From assembly GCA_030386875.1 (NCBI GenBank), contig CM059557.1:58730514-58794513 (forward strand): a stretch of DNA of 64,000 nt, written 5' to 3'. This DNA comes from Morinoia aosen (lineage: Eukaryota; Arthropoda; Malacostraca; Amphipoda; Talitridae). Position numbers and translations under genes: made by a program. Positions 33,645-44,672 of this stretch are shown piece by piece. Position 1 is the stretch's first letter; each line of letters starts with the position of its first letter. Under the pieces are notes generated by a model. The model ran no database searches. It was not told where the DNA came from and worked only from the letters and a program-made list of their open reading frames with translations.

Positions 33645-34340
33645 AAGAGTGTAGAAAATTGAAGTGTGCACCATTTGTGAAGCAAATATACGACGAGGAG
33701 CGGCTAGTGCATCTTAGAAAACTTTCTCAACTAAATATTTATGGGGCCGTCTAAAATCGACACAAAATGATCACTTCCTGGAAGCTGAAGAAAACCAAAC
33801 AACGAAAAAGAATTGAAAAATAGAAACAAAATGAACAAGAAGAAAAACTAAATGTCTATGTATTGAAAACAAACAAAGACAGTTTAGGCTGCAGCAGTGA
33901 CAAAACTGCTGATGGTAGCAAGTCGTCTTCGTCTACCGGCAAACAGTTGACTTTAAAAGAAACATTTACTCAATCTAAAAGCTGGGAGCCAAATAATACT
34001 GACCAAATACATTCATAGAGCGAAATTGTTAATTTACTGGCTTTGTGACGCGCTCAAACCTTACGACCCTGTGGAAAAGGAAACTTTTTTAATTTTTGTA
34101 GGGTTTTTGAATAAGAAGTTTCAAGTTCCATCAGAGAAGGTAATTACAACAAAACTAATTCCGGACCTCAGTATCCAAATTCAGTTTGCTATTTCAGAGG
34201 AAATATGAGAGCAAATTAACAAAAATAGCGTCTTCTCAATAACTGCTGATATTAGGACCTCTCCAAGTCGAGATTCTTTCATGTCAATAACTGCGCACTG
34301 GATTATAATTACACTGGATGGTAGTATAGATACTGCTTTT
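33645..34340 (+). pseudogene. hAT transposase remnant (BED finger, dimer region, start of DDE domain)
   Basis: Fragments in several frames follow the order of a hAT transposase. A BED finger at 33655-33800 (EVCTICEANIRRGA, KTFSTKYLWGRLKS). At 34026-34208, DALKPYDPVEKETFLIFVGF, NKKFQVPSEKVITTKLIPDL. At about 34236-34310, ITADIRTSPSRDSFMSITAH, where the family has its first catalytic Asp. Stops occur after AS and after HS. Everything C-terminal of this has been lost. Confidence 0.7.
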
Positions 34341-34479
34341 TCTCCTCAGTGACTGCATGTTCTTCAGGATTACAATGAAATCGCAAATCTTTTGAGAAAT
34401 CGTTTTAAATCTATTTTAAAGACACGTGAATTTTTCACGTACGGGTAGCCGGGCACACTGCGCTTTATTCACTTCATAT

Positions 34480-35830
34480 TATTAATCCAAATCAAGTTCA
34501 AATTAATCCAAGTCAAGTTCAAATTAATCCAAAATCAAATTCATGTCAATCCAAGTCAAGCTCAAATTAGTCCAAGTGAATTTCAAGTTAATCCAAGTCA
34601 AGTTTAAATTAATCCAAATCAAGTTCAAATTAATCCAGTACCAAGTTGAATTAAGAATCGACATAAATCCTTCGTTAATTTGAGCGTTTTTTGTATTAAA
34701 AATGTATTTGTTGGATGTGATGAGCAAGAAAAACGTTTTTCCTTTCAGCAAAGAATACATAAAATTTCTGCATTATTGAAACAAGCCGTCGTAAAATGTG
34801 CTAAGTCCCCAGCATCAGGAGGCAGAGTGTGATTCAGATCTTTGAGCAGAGTAACAGTTAGAAGTCAATTATAAAAACTTCGTATTATACTACACACTTA
34901 AGTTGTTTTATAATTCTAAATTAATGGCAGTATGCATCCTTTCAAATAATTATGTTCAAAGGTACTTTTATGTTACAGATACACACACATATATATATAT
35001 AGTATCGAGGATTTATTTACACTCATTTAAAGATTTACATGCCTGAAATTTCACTTTACCACATTTATGAAATCATTTGTGCATGCAATTACAAATGATT
35101 GCCACTGGACGATGTGTAGATTTAACTTTTAAAATAAATGAGTAAATGCGATTCACTGAGTACATATGTACGATACCATTTGATTACAATTTATTGGATT
35201 ACATTACTACACAGATACAATCCTGCAATAGCAATACAAATTGTGCCATCCCTTCAAATGAATAAGCCTAGGCAAATATATCATCTCGATCGATGAAATT
35301 AATTGAAACTTATTTTTACAAAAATCGTTTGAACAAGCAAAAACAGACATCTTTGCTACATTTATTTTGAAGGTTAAATCTACATATCATCCAATGGTAA
35401 TTTTTCGTAGTTGCATGCCGATATGATTTTATATACGTGATAAAACGAAATTTCACGCGTATAAATCTCTATATGAGTAATTAAATCCTCGATACTACTA
35501 TGTGTATGTGCATGTGTAACATAAAATTGTCTTTGAACATAAATATTTGAATGGATGCACACTGTCATTAATGTAGAATTGAAAAAAACTTTAATATGTA
35601 CTTAATACGAAGTTTTTTTAATTGATTTCTATATGTTACTCCGCTCAAAGATCTGAATCACACTCTGCCTTTTGATGCTGGATACTTAGCACGTTTAATT
35701 TGAATTTAACTTGCATTTTTTGAACTTGACTTGGATTAGTTTGAATCTGGCTTGGATTAAATTGAACTTATCTTGGATTAAATTGACGTTGACTTGAATT
35801 AATCTGAAGTGAAAAACGTGTAGTAAAAAC
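34480..35830. repeat. Long imperfect palindrome (foldback) with 21-bp AATCCAAGTCAAGTTCAAATT repeats
   Basis: The left arm from 34480 pairs with the right arm back from 35830. Outer tandem units related to AATCCAAGTCAAGTTCAAAT fall at 34480-34640 and inverted at 35700-35820. Then GTGCTAAGT...GATTCAGATCTTTGAGC at 34797-34850 against 35637-35695. Then the AGTATCGAGGATTTA / TAAATCCTCGATACT pair (35000/35485), closing near 35230. No coding. Likely a foldback or MITE insertion inside the hAT. Confidence 0.7.
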
Positions 35831-36103
35831 TAAAAACCCCGGCCAAAACCCCGGTTTAGGGCACTATTTTGCCGGGGCCGGGGCCGGGGTCTGCAAAAAT
35901 TGTCGAGGCTTGCCGGGGCCGGGGCCGGGGTCAGCCAAAATGGCCGGGGTTGGCCGGGGCCGGGGCCGGGGCCGGGGCCCCGGTCGGTCTATAGTGGCCA
36001 GTGCTGCCTCTCTCGCCTCCTAGTGACGTAGAGTGATGATTGTGGCCTGCTGTCGACTACCCTTCCATAGGGAGGAGAATCCTGGTACATGTATGTATGT
36101 AAT

Positions 36104-36235
36104 GAAAAACCAGCGCTCGTCTTACTTAAACGAGTCACATCTAGTTCACCGCAATCAATATGCTTACAGAAGAAACACCAGTATTCAAGACGCCCTGCTT
36201 AACAAAACAGAAAATTTTTACAATGATATGTAAAT
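36104..36235 (+). mobile_element. CR1/L2-like LINE fragment, piece 3 of 3
   Basis: CACCGCAATCAATATGCTTA and ACACCAGTATTCAAGACGCC align with 48340-48420 (HQNQYASRKNTSTQDALLN). This shows that the LINE once ran from 29420 through here and was split by the RTE-like insertion. Confidence 0.72.
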
Positions 36236-36844
36236 GTTCTGTGAGTGTGACCACAGAACATTTACAAAAAAAGAACTCCAAAACTACGGTGGACCCCAAG
36301 CCCGCTCTAGACAAACGTACGCACGCTCGCCAACCAATCAGCTTTTAGCAACCATGACTCTCAGCCGACGTCATTGTTGCCAAGGCTTTCAATTGGCTGC
36401 GTATCCAGGCTTTACTGTGATACTCGTCTGGATTGAAGGCTAAATTTTCATGCTTAATTTATAAACGTTTCTGGGCGTAGTAAGGACAGTGAAAGCCAAA
36501 ATAGTAAATTGCGTTTACTTTGACAACACCTTTTTTATTATTTCATTCACTATACATACACGTGAATGCGCATTTTTGTACAAATCTGCCATTTATATTT
36601 CGAGACTCACCCGCAGTTAGGTTAAACTCATCTCTGAACGTGGTAAAATAATCAAAAACTGCAATGAGACAGCAGAACATTTTCTTAAATTTTTCTTCGG
36701 AATCGAACACCAATATGTTGTAGGAACGCCCTCGAAAACGATTAGGCATGGGTATAAGTGCCGGGGTAGATAAACCAGGGTGGAGCTGAGTCGTTTACTG
36801 TCACTTCGATGTTGGTACAGACAACGGGGTTAATAGAGACGAAA
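36236..36844. other. Intergenic, nothing recognised
   Basis: No motif or repeat end found between the LINE fragment and the gypsy LTR. Confidence 0.4.
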
Positions 36845-36987
36845 TGCGGCGATTAAAGGTCCGCACCAGTATTTATAAGAGAACATTGCTGATACAGCGT
36901 GCGCATTGCGGATACCCGAATTGAGGACAACAGGAATTGAGGACAGGCAGCGAGGACAGGCAGCGTACACACATACATGCCTACACA
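36845..36987 (-). repeat. Gypsy 3' LTR
   Basis: Sense strand begins TGTGTAGGCATG and ends CGCCGCA (TG...CA). It contains TTATAAATA as a candidate TATA box and short CTGCCTGTCCTC direct repeats. It differs from the other LTR at one internal base (GGATACC/GGACACC). Confidence 0.75.
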
Positions 36988-37003
36988 CATCTCCCCCCAC
37001 CCA
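36988..37003 (-). other. Polypurine tract next to the 3' LTR
   Basis: Minus-strand GGGTGGGGGGAGATG directly precedes the LTR start, as expected for plus-strand priming in LTR retrotransposons. It confirms the minus orientation. Confidence 0.7.
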
Positions 37004-38062
37004 TAGGATGAACGCAACTTTCAAAAACTTCAATCAAAAAAATCAACTCAAGAAAATCCAGGTCTTAATAAACCACCAAAACAACACGTCAAAACCAAAC
37101 AGCTCATCATTGCTATATTAGAATAATTGCAAAGCAAAAATAGCGAATAATATGGAATAGTAACGCAAACATCAAGCTAATAAGAGAAAAAACGCAGCAA
37201 AAAGAGTTAAATGCCCTTCTGCAACAAAACTCATCTCAACTAAATACTACGCAACATCAAAAGATAAGAAAACATACGAACTCTCATAATGCTTAAAAAT
37301 TACTGGTATAATAGAACCAACGCCAATACCAATTTGTTACGCAATTGTTCCTTCTCTATATTCGTAAAATTTGCATCGCGTAATTATTACAAAAAAACAT
37401 GAAATAATAATCCGAAAATTTAAAATAACCAACATTAAATATTTCTACCACAGAAAATAATTTTCAAACTTACCACAAAATTCAAACCCCTATTCAGACA
37501 GTCGATTCAGATTACGCTAATTCGCATTAACATAAGAACGACTCGTAGAACCTACCAAAAACACATCATAATCGCATTTATAAACAAATAAAACGCAAAA
37601 TAGAAATATAAGTCATAGAAAAAAATATCGCACACCAACTTAACAAAACTCTGTGCATAAAATTTTAACTGATTCCAAATAAACATTAATAACGCAAATT
37701 TATAATTAAACGTAATTAAAACAAATTCAATAAATAAATTTCACACATTTCCACACCATGTTAACACCATGTGCTCGATCGCACTCGCTCGCTCACTCGC
37801 TCGATCGCATAGTGAACGTAAAACACATACATCATGATTAAATAGTGATTACATAGCGAGAAAAAGATTAAATAGAGATTACAGAATAAATAGTGATTAT
37901 ATATATATAGAAAACACTTCCGACCTACACTTCGGTCGCCAGACTTTTCAAAGCTGGTTTCGACCGTTTAGGACCATTCACAAAAACTCGAACACCTCCC
38001 ATAATGACAAATTGAGGGGTATGGGCAACACCGCAGAATTCACTCCTACGGCACTCCCATCT

Positions 38063-38822
38063 TCATTGTTCAAGATGCGGTGAACGTAATTGTTGGCGAC
38101 GGAGGATGAAATCCTCCGAGCGTAATCGTTCAGTCATCACGCTCACTTCTCTACGCATGTAGAACACCGACACTCCTAACCCCAAGGTAAATAGGGTTAG
38201 AAATATCAGAGCAAGATCCGAGACCCTATCCGGAAGTAGGTCGATCTGGGCATTCGCCCGGATCCAATCTTCGGAAACTCTTCCCTGATGTTGCGCCAAA
38301 GCGTTCGTCAGAGCGTCCACCGAAACGGTAGTCACTCGATTTCCCATGATGAATTTTAACCCACGGTTGGTAATGAATCAGCCCTGACTGCACACGCAGC
38401 ACTTGACCGTGAATGACAACTGGGGCGACCTTCGTCAAGGCCAGCTGACGTACTCGATAACTCGGGCACGCGAACTGTTGCGTCAGCACCACACGCGTCC
38501 TTGCTCTGCGAAGAGAACGATACAGTCCAATTAGCATGACCCCAAAAAAACACAGCAACAAAAATTCTAGCTTCGAGCAGCTAATGAAACACAGCGTAAG
38601 CAATAAATATCGCTGAGTCAGCGCTGAGTAAACAGTAACTAAATATACCGGAGTCAGCAGTCTCGCTGCACCGCTTGCAAATTCAGACTCCGCATCAATG
38701 AGCATCAATGATGAGGGTACAATGGACCTCGCGAACTGAGCGTATCTTACAATCACCTTAACACCATTTAAATTGTAGTGCAAAGCGAACAAATTGAAAA
38801 GGTAAGATATATGCACAACCAT
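38063..38822 (-). pseudogene. Env-position frame(s) with membrane segments, function unknown
   Basis: Downstream of pol in the sense direction, a 198-codon frame (38226-38822) has two hydrophobic stretches. It overlaps a 94-codon frame (38063-38347) that has one clear membrane segment (about codons 46-62: LIFLTLFTLGLGVSVFY) followed by a basic tail. The layout resembles a third ORF of env-bearing gypsy elements split by a frameshift. No furin site or fusion peptide is recognised and no homology is claimed, so it could equally be unrelated. Confidence 0.35.
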
Positions 38823-38909
38823 TGATCACAATTATAAATTAAACTAAACACATATAAAACGGAAAAATGAATAGTTGCATCACATTTATAGACCCTGTTT
38901 TTGAAACTT

Positions 38910-40806
38910 TTAGGTCATTTTACTTAATGGAATAACATGGTTTTTGTTACTCTTATACATCTTGTTTCCAATTTTCAATTCCACATAATTTCTGTTAACT
39001 TTAGTTACCTTCGCAGGACCTAGCCAATTCAATTCTAACTTGTTTTTTCTCAGATGGTTCCTTAATAGGACTCTGTCTCCTACGGTGAAATTTTTATCCT
39101 TACGTCGAATATTATGGTACATCGTTCGTTCAGCTGTATTGTTGACAATCACAGACCTAACATTTTCAACAACACGAGCCGCTTCTTTAGCCCTAAATTT
39201 CACCCGATCCACGTCGGTATCGTAACTGTAAATAGTTTCAAAAGTCTCTGCCTGGAAGTTCGGACAAGTGTCCCTATTGAAAAGAATGAAACTAGGTGTG
39301 TCACCCAACGTAGAATTTAAAGAATTATTTATGGCATTTTCCGCCGTTTCTAACCACTGGTCCCATTCAGTGTGTACTAGGGAATTCACGTATAGCCTAA
39401 GCAGGTTATTGATTTTCCTATTATTTCTTTCCACAATCGCGTTAGCATGCGGACTCCATGGGAGAACTTCCTTCTTTGCAATTGCATGAATTTTAGCAAA
39501 ATTTTTTACTGCCAAGGACTTGAACTCAAGGGCTTGATCCGACAATAAAGTTTTCGGAAAGCCAAACGTATTAAAGTTTCTGTTTAGACATGAAATAACT
39601 GTATCTGCCAACCGATCTGAGGTGGCATAAAGTTTACAATATCTAGAGAACAAATCAATAACCACTAAGATGTACTTATTCCCTTTATCCGTCGAAGGAA
39701 TTGGTCCCAAAAAGTCCATTGACACAATTTCAAATGGCTCTTTGGCTATAGGAGCATCTAAAATCTTAATGGGCACAGTAGTATTTGCCTTCAGAATCTT
39801 ACATACTTCACACATACTAACAAATTTCCTTATCATTGTTTTTTCTAGTAAATTAAAATACCGCAGCTTGAATTTGAATAAGGTATGTACATAATCGCTA
39901 TGATACAAAGAATGGATTCCGAGCACTGCTCTATTCATCAGCGACGTCGGCATAACTACAGTTAAAATGGTACTGGGTCTTGAGTCAATCTGTCGCCGTT
40001 TGTACAGCACATCGTTTAAAATTAAATAGCTTTGTAAATCGGGAATCGTAGACTTATTAGAATTTAGTAAAGCGTCCCTGACCTCGGAACAAAAGGGATC
40101 CTTCTCCTGCTCAGTCCGAAACTCTTCAAGTCCCCAAGAAACTTCTGACAACTTAGGAATGTATTCTGACAATCTCGGTACGTCCGACCCTGGCAACACC
40201 CTGTCTGCTTGCGTCAGCGCATCGCCAGAGTTCGTTGCACCTCGCCTTGTAGTCACAGCACACACCTCTGCCTCTCCAAGCTCAGCACAATCATTTAGGT
40301 CAGCTGCAGTCAATTGCTCAGGTAATCTACTCAAACAATCTGCTACAATATTTTGCTTACCGGGGTAATACTTTACAATTGGCTCAAACGAATGTACTGT
40401 TAGACACCATCGTGCCATGGTCGAATCGTCAGGGAGTCTTTTTTGGAATAACGGACACAACGGCTTGTGATCCGTATAGACATATATGGGATAACCTAAA
40501 ATTAAATATCTAAACGCTCTAAGAGCACAAACTATTGCCCTGAATTCCTTCTTCGTAGTACAGTATCGCTTTTGCGTCGAGTTTAAACTCTTACTAAAAT
40601 ACGCTATGGGATGCATAGATTTGTTTGCATCGTTTCCGTGCTGTAAAAGCACTGCTCCTATTCCAAAATTAGAAGCATCTGTAAAAACATGGAATGGCTT
40701 AGTAAAATCCTGATGCCGTAAAACGGTATCCGATGCCAAAGCAGATTTGATATTATCAAAAGCTTCCTGACAATTCGCCCCCCATACAAACTCAATTCGC
40801 CCGAAA
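38910..40806 (-). CDS. Gypsy pol fragment: RT end, RNase H, integrase
   Basis: A long open frame runs from the 5' LTR edge at 40806 to the stop at 38910. Order: RT thumb (FVWGANCQEAFDNIKSAL); RNase H (FHVFTDASNFGIGAVLLQHG, YTDHKPL); integrase zinc region (HSLYH...CEVC); catalytic core with SMDFLGP, then LLSDQALEFKS and IVERNNRK as the D,D,E residues; and a GPY/F-like end (LNWLGPAKVTKV). It polymerises and integrates retroelement cDNA in the family. Here the RT palm (YVDD) is absent and no natural start is present (the ATG at 40739 is internal), so the copy is non-autonomous even though the frame is open. Confidence 0.88.
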
Positions 40807-40949
40807 AGCGGCGATTAAAGGTCCGCACCAGTATTTATAAGAGAACATTGCTGATACAGCGTGCGCATTGCGGACACCCGAATTGAGGACAACAGGAATT
40901 GAGGACAGGCAGCGAGGACAGGCAGCGTACACACATACATGCCTACACA
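40807..40949 (-). repeat. Gypsy 5' LTR
   Basis: Same 143 bp as the 3' LTR, apart from the terminal base and one internal change. In the sense direction it leads straight into pol (GRIEFVWG) with no primer binding site. Confidence 0.7.
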
Positions 40950-41526
40950 TGGGCTTACAAGTTTGCATCTAAAAACATTTTACATACGTTTTTTCGCAAC
41001 TTACAGACTTTTGTGTAGGAGTACGATAATTTTTAAAGAACATAAAACATTTCGTGAACTTCGATGTATTCTATTTGAGCAACGAAACACTTAGTCTCCC
41101 CAATTTTTCGTTTCAATTTGCTATGACCGTCATCAGGGGAAAGCGATGTATTTTAGAAAATTTTTAGGCGAATAATTGCACATTTCTAACATATGGAGCA
41201 ATTTTTGGCAAATGATTTAGTACATAATTTCGAACAAGATTTGGTGGTGGCATAAATTCTCAAGCTATAATTTTTATTTAAACAATTAATAATGAACTAT
41301 AATGCACAAGGCTAACAGCAAAAGATGACATGTCGTAAGTTTCATCCATGCGCCACCATACCAAGCAGCAAAATTTTTATCTGGTATTTTCTATCTTATA
41401 TTATTGAAGACGGTAAAAATTAATTAGTAGTGTCCAAGCAACATTGTATTTGAAGAAATATAGCGCCCAAGATGTCAGGAGTCAAATATATCCAATGGAA
41501 TCATGAAAGAAACGCGCAGGTCAGTG
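40950..41526. other. Intergenic, nothing recognised
   Basis: A TACATAATTTCGAAC stretch near 41221-41236 recurs at about 8197-8211. Nothing else was recognised. Confidence 0.35.
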
Positions 41527-41785
41527 GGATCTTTTCCAGATAAGCATCGCCACTGATGCAGCACATACAGTAAGTTCACCCATTTGTTACTTTCAAAATA
41601 ATGCCCCTATTGACTTCAAATTATTCTCAAAAGAAATAATAAAACATTAAACGATTAAAGCGAAGAAAAGTTTTGATACTGCTTTTGAGAGTAATTTGAA
41701 GTCGATAGGTGCATTATTTCGAAAGTTACAAGTGGGTGAACTTATGTGTTGCATTAGTGGCCATGGGCTTATCTGGAAAAGATCC
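41527..41785. mobile_element. Foldback MITE with 8-bp target duplication
   Basis: Two arms of about 110-120 bp, starting GGATCTTTTCCAGATAAGC on each strand, face each other across a short spacer. Flanks GGTCAGTG (41519-41526) and GGTCAGTA (41786-41793) match at 7 of 8 bases. No coding. The 8-bp target suggests hAT mobilisation. Confidence 0.75.
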
Positions 41786-41793
41786 GGTCAGTA

Positions 41794-44068
41794 GAACATC
41801 GATGGGATCATGTGTTGCGTTGGCGGAAGTAAAAATAGAATCATTGGACAAATGAATAAATGCTTACTCACTTGCAAGCCTGTTCAGAAACGCTACGTGG
41901 AAGATGCACTCACAGCTCACAGCCCTTGCAGACGAAATACCTACTGCATTTTGTCAATATAAGAATAGTGTCAACAGTATTCAAGGTGTACCGTAAACCC
42001 ACACAATGGAAGCTACTTAAATTCTTTCACATGCCAGCGCTTACTTTAAAAACATAAGCATAGTCAATTATTATATAAGTTAGTTTAAGCCTTCCTAACC
42101 AAAACAAAGGTGTTCCAAAGAGAGGAATGAATATGGGCATGCACACGGAAGTTTATGCACAATGTGTGCTCTCACACAGGCCTTCTTTATGCGGTGACAC
42201 GAATGCTGCTGTGCCTTAGAATATTATGTATGTGATGACTTTTCAGTAGTCTATCGAGCTTTCTGCTGCTATCACTCACCCTACTCTGTCCAATTCTGGC
42301 TTGTAACTTGAAAAATACTTCCTGCTACAATTCACAGGCACTTCAATGAAGGATGAACTCAGTGGTTATTTCAACATGATGAACCTGTGTTGTTACCCTC
42401 CATGAAGCAGAAGAGCATTGTTTGCTGGTCACTGATGGCACGCCTAATTGCACAAGTGGCAGGCCTCACAGCACCAGGAGTGGTAGGCCTCACAGCACCA
42501 GGAGTGGTAGGCCTCACAGCACCAGGAGTGGTAGGCCTCACAGCACCAGGAGTGGTAGGCCTCACAGCACCAGGAACAGAAAATTCAACCAAGCAGCTGA
42601 TGGAAAAATAAAAGAAGAAACTAAGAACAGTGAAATATCACTCTAAAAAAAATTGAAACACAACCCAATGAGTAGTACTTCCAGCAACCTTAATTTTTCC
42701 TGTGTTTAAGGTTCCACCACCATTACATGCTCTCACAGAGCAGGTAAAAGGGAATGAGCATTGAGTAATATACTCATTTGGGCTAAGTACCATTCAATAT
42801 GAATCCCCAGGAATATAAGAGTCGTTAGGTTCCTATTTTCAAAATAAATTTTTATTACACCATATAACAAAATGTTCCTAACTGTCATAAATAATACCAG
42901 GTTAAAAGACTGGTCGCATTTTCTTTAGAAGTAAAAAATGTCTGACAATAGGGTTATGCAACTTAAACTTGGAAGTGATGGCCGACTCTCTTGAAATCTT
43001 TGTAACAGCCTAAAATGCCCCCAAAAATACAAGAGTCGTGCAAAAACAGCACAGTGACAGCTCTTGTGTTTGAGACTTGACCGATAAACAAGATCCACCA
43101 ATCCTTCATGCCACAAACCACCAATGTACGACATGACTGGGGTAACCAAGACCTAAAAAGCAACCCTCAGGCAAGGCAGGGCACTGCCACCCAATGCTCA
43201 TGACAAACTCATTTTAATCAGTGTCTCAAACTCCAGGCATGTAGTATAAAAATTTTGATTACATCTAAAATAATTAAACTACACTCATGTCCAGCCAGAC
43301 AACTTAAACCATAGTCATCTTTAGCACATCTGACAGGCAATGCATTCTCTCCTTTCTGCTCAAACACTACATTCAAGAAGGTCTCCCTCTTTTGCTTATA
43401 CTTTGTACAAACCAAGAACAATGTTCAATTGTGTTTTTACCGCATCTAGAAAAATTTCAACTAATGCATTTTTTTGCACTTATTACAGCAAAAAAAGCTT
43501 CATCACTTTTCAATGTAGAAACTTGTTTCAGGCTTCCTTAAACACAAGAATAAACCATGTATAACAAATGGAAACAGAATTGTCTATATTGAATTATGAA
43601 AAGATACATTTTCAAAATACAGATTTTTGAATGAACACAAATTTCAAGTATGTCATACTCAAGTTTAGAGTAGAACATTAAATTCTGCTTGCTATTTTTG
43701 CAACCAGATCATTTCTGCATCAAATGATAGCACAATCAAGTTTCTACAAAGAGGGCAGAGCGTTCGTTGGTCTTATTGTCAATAACTTACAATAAGAGAG
43801 CAGGGTTATTGGAAAATTCAAGAAATAATCTTTCAATGCTTGTAAATTATCCATACACAATGTATGGCTCAGGGTGTTGGCCCCTCTTGAAAACCCACAC
43901 CAGGCCCACACCAGGCCCCTCTTGAAACCCTCTTGAAAACCCACACCAGGCCTTTGAGGTATCAGAAATACGTTATTTTTACCCCTTTACATGCAAATTA
44001 ATCATATGTAATAATTAAACTAAATCTTATATTTCCAATAGGTCGATTCTTAGGGAATCTCACGTGTA
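41794..44068. other. Intergenic with a minisatellite, otherwise unrecognised
   Basis: Apart from the 24-bp minisatellite and short CCACACCAGGCC-type direct repeats near 43890-43950, no gene or element ends were recognised. Minus frames at 42925-43163 show no motif. Confidence 0.4.
42461..42575 (+). repeat. 24-bp minisatellite, five units
   Basis: AGGCCTCACAGCACCAGGAG plus TGGT repeats at 42461, 42485, 42509, 42533 and 42557 with almost no differences. The unit is a multiple of three, so it is open in several frames on both strands. The resulting repeat peptides are by-products, not evidence of a gene. Confidence 0.92.
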
Positions 44069-44424
44069 AGATGAAAAGGAGAACCAACGTACATATATAC
44101 ATATTTATTTATTTCTTTTAATGGCAAATGTTTCGGAATGTTTCAATTCCATCTTCAGTGCTGAAAAAACATACAAAAAGGTAAAAAAGATAAAAAAACT
44201 CATAATACAGAAAGTTCATACATGTTAAAATTTTTTTTTATAGCAAACAAACATCTATAAAACTTCCTATTGATGATTCAACTTCAGTAAAAACGATCAT
44301 TTTCATCGGCTCATTCATCCACCATTTTACCAGTACTTACATTCATACAGTTACACATGGGAACCTAACAAACAGACGCGCGCAAACACACTCCACATAC
44401 ATACATACATTCATACACTGTTAG

Positions 44425-44660
44425 ATATTTGGTTTGGCTGTATCCTCTTGGGCGCCAAATTGTTAAATATTTGGTTGGGCAGTCCCTATTTCGGGTGCCA
44501 AATTGTTAAATATTTTGTTTGGCTGTATCCTCTTGGGTGCCAAAAGTTTGATAGTTGTTCAGGCAGATCCACGTTGGGTGCCAGTTATAGATTCTTTATT
44601 TTTGGCTGGTCCTTCTTTGGAGCCAACGATAATAGTTTGGTTGGGCGATTCCTGTTTCTG
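44425..44660 (+). repeat. Degenerate ~50-bp tandem repeats inside the PLE
   Basis: Four to five diverged units built around GTTAAATATTTGGTTGGGC, a CCTCTTGGG-type segment and GTGCCAAATT. Function unknown. Confidence 0.6.
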
Positions 44661-44672
44661 CCCGATTGAGAA

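Larger units (their letters stand above)
31034..35993. mobile_element. hAT element with CCGGGG subterminal repeats
   Basis: The termini TATAGACCGACCGGGG and CCCCGGTCGGTCTATA are perfect 16-bp inverted repeats. An exact 8-bp target duplication, GTGGCCAG, is at 31026-31033 and 35994-36001. The paralogous LINE UTR at about 27936-27953 shows the unoccupied site. Arrays of GGCCGGGG/CCGGGG fill about 31060-31160 and 35855-35980. A broken hAT transposase with a BED finger sits at 33645-34340. A mariner-like element and a long palindrome lie inside, and the catalytic core after the first Asp is gone. Confidence 0.88.
30443..36103 (+). mobile_element. RTE-like LINE, 3' end (copy 2), interrupted by a hAT element
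   Basis: 30443-31033 matches 27450-27935 of copy 1 (TRRDRIRNELVRG, WFGHV, RARGRPRMSWMDGVKRALYE), with a stop after WFGHV and a TGA before the C-terminus. The 3' UTR continues at 35994-36103 after the 4960-bp hAT. The RTE copy is itself inserted in the CR1/L2-like LINE, whose sequence flanks it on both sides. Confidence 0.8.
36845..40949 (-). mobile_element. Ty3/gypsy-type LTR retrotransposon, minus strand, internally deleted
   Basis: Direct repeats 36845-36987 and 40807-40949 (143 bp, essentially identical) bound the element. In sense (minus) orientation the order is 5' LTR (40807-40949), pol from the RT C-terminus through integrase, an extra frame in the env position, AT-rich DNA, polypurine tract, 3' LTR. 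The primer binding site, gag, protease and most of RT are missing between the 5' LTR and pol. No target duplication is evident. The near-identical LTRs suggest a recent insertion or a recent recombination. Confidence 0.8.

Noticed and set aside
38063..38822. A functional viral-type envelope gene
   Set aside because: The frames are split and no family signature is visible; only the position in the gypsy element suggests it.
42371..42646. Repeat proteins encoded by the 24-bp minisatellite
   Set aside because: Open in several frames on both strands purely because the unit is a multiple of three; no flanking coding evidence.
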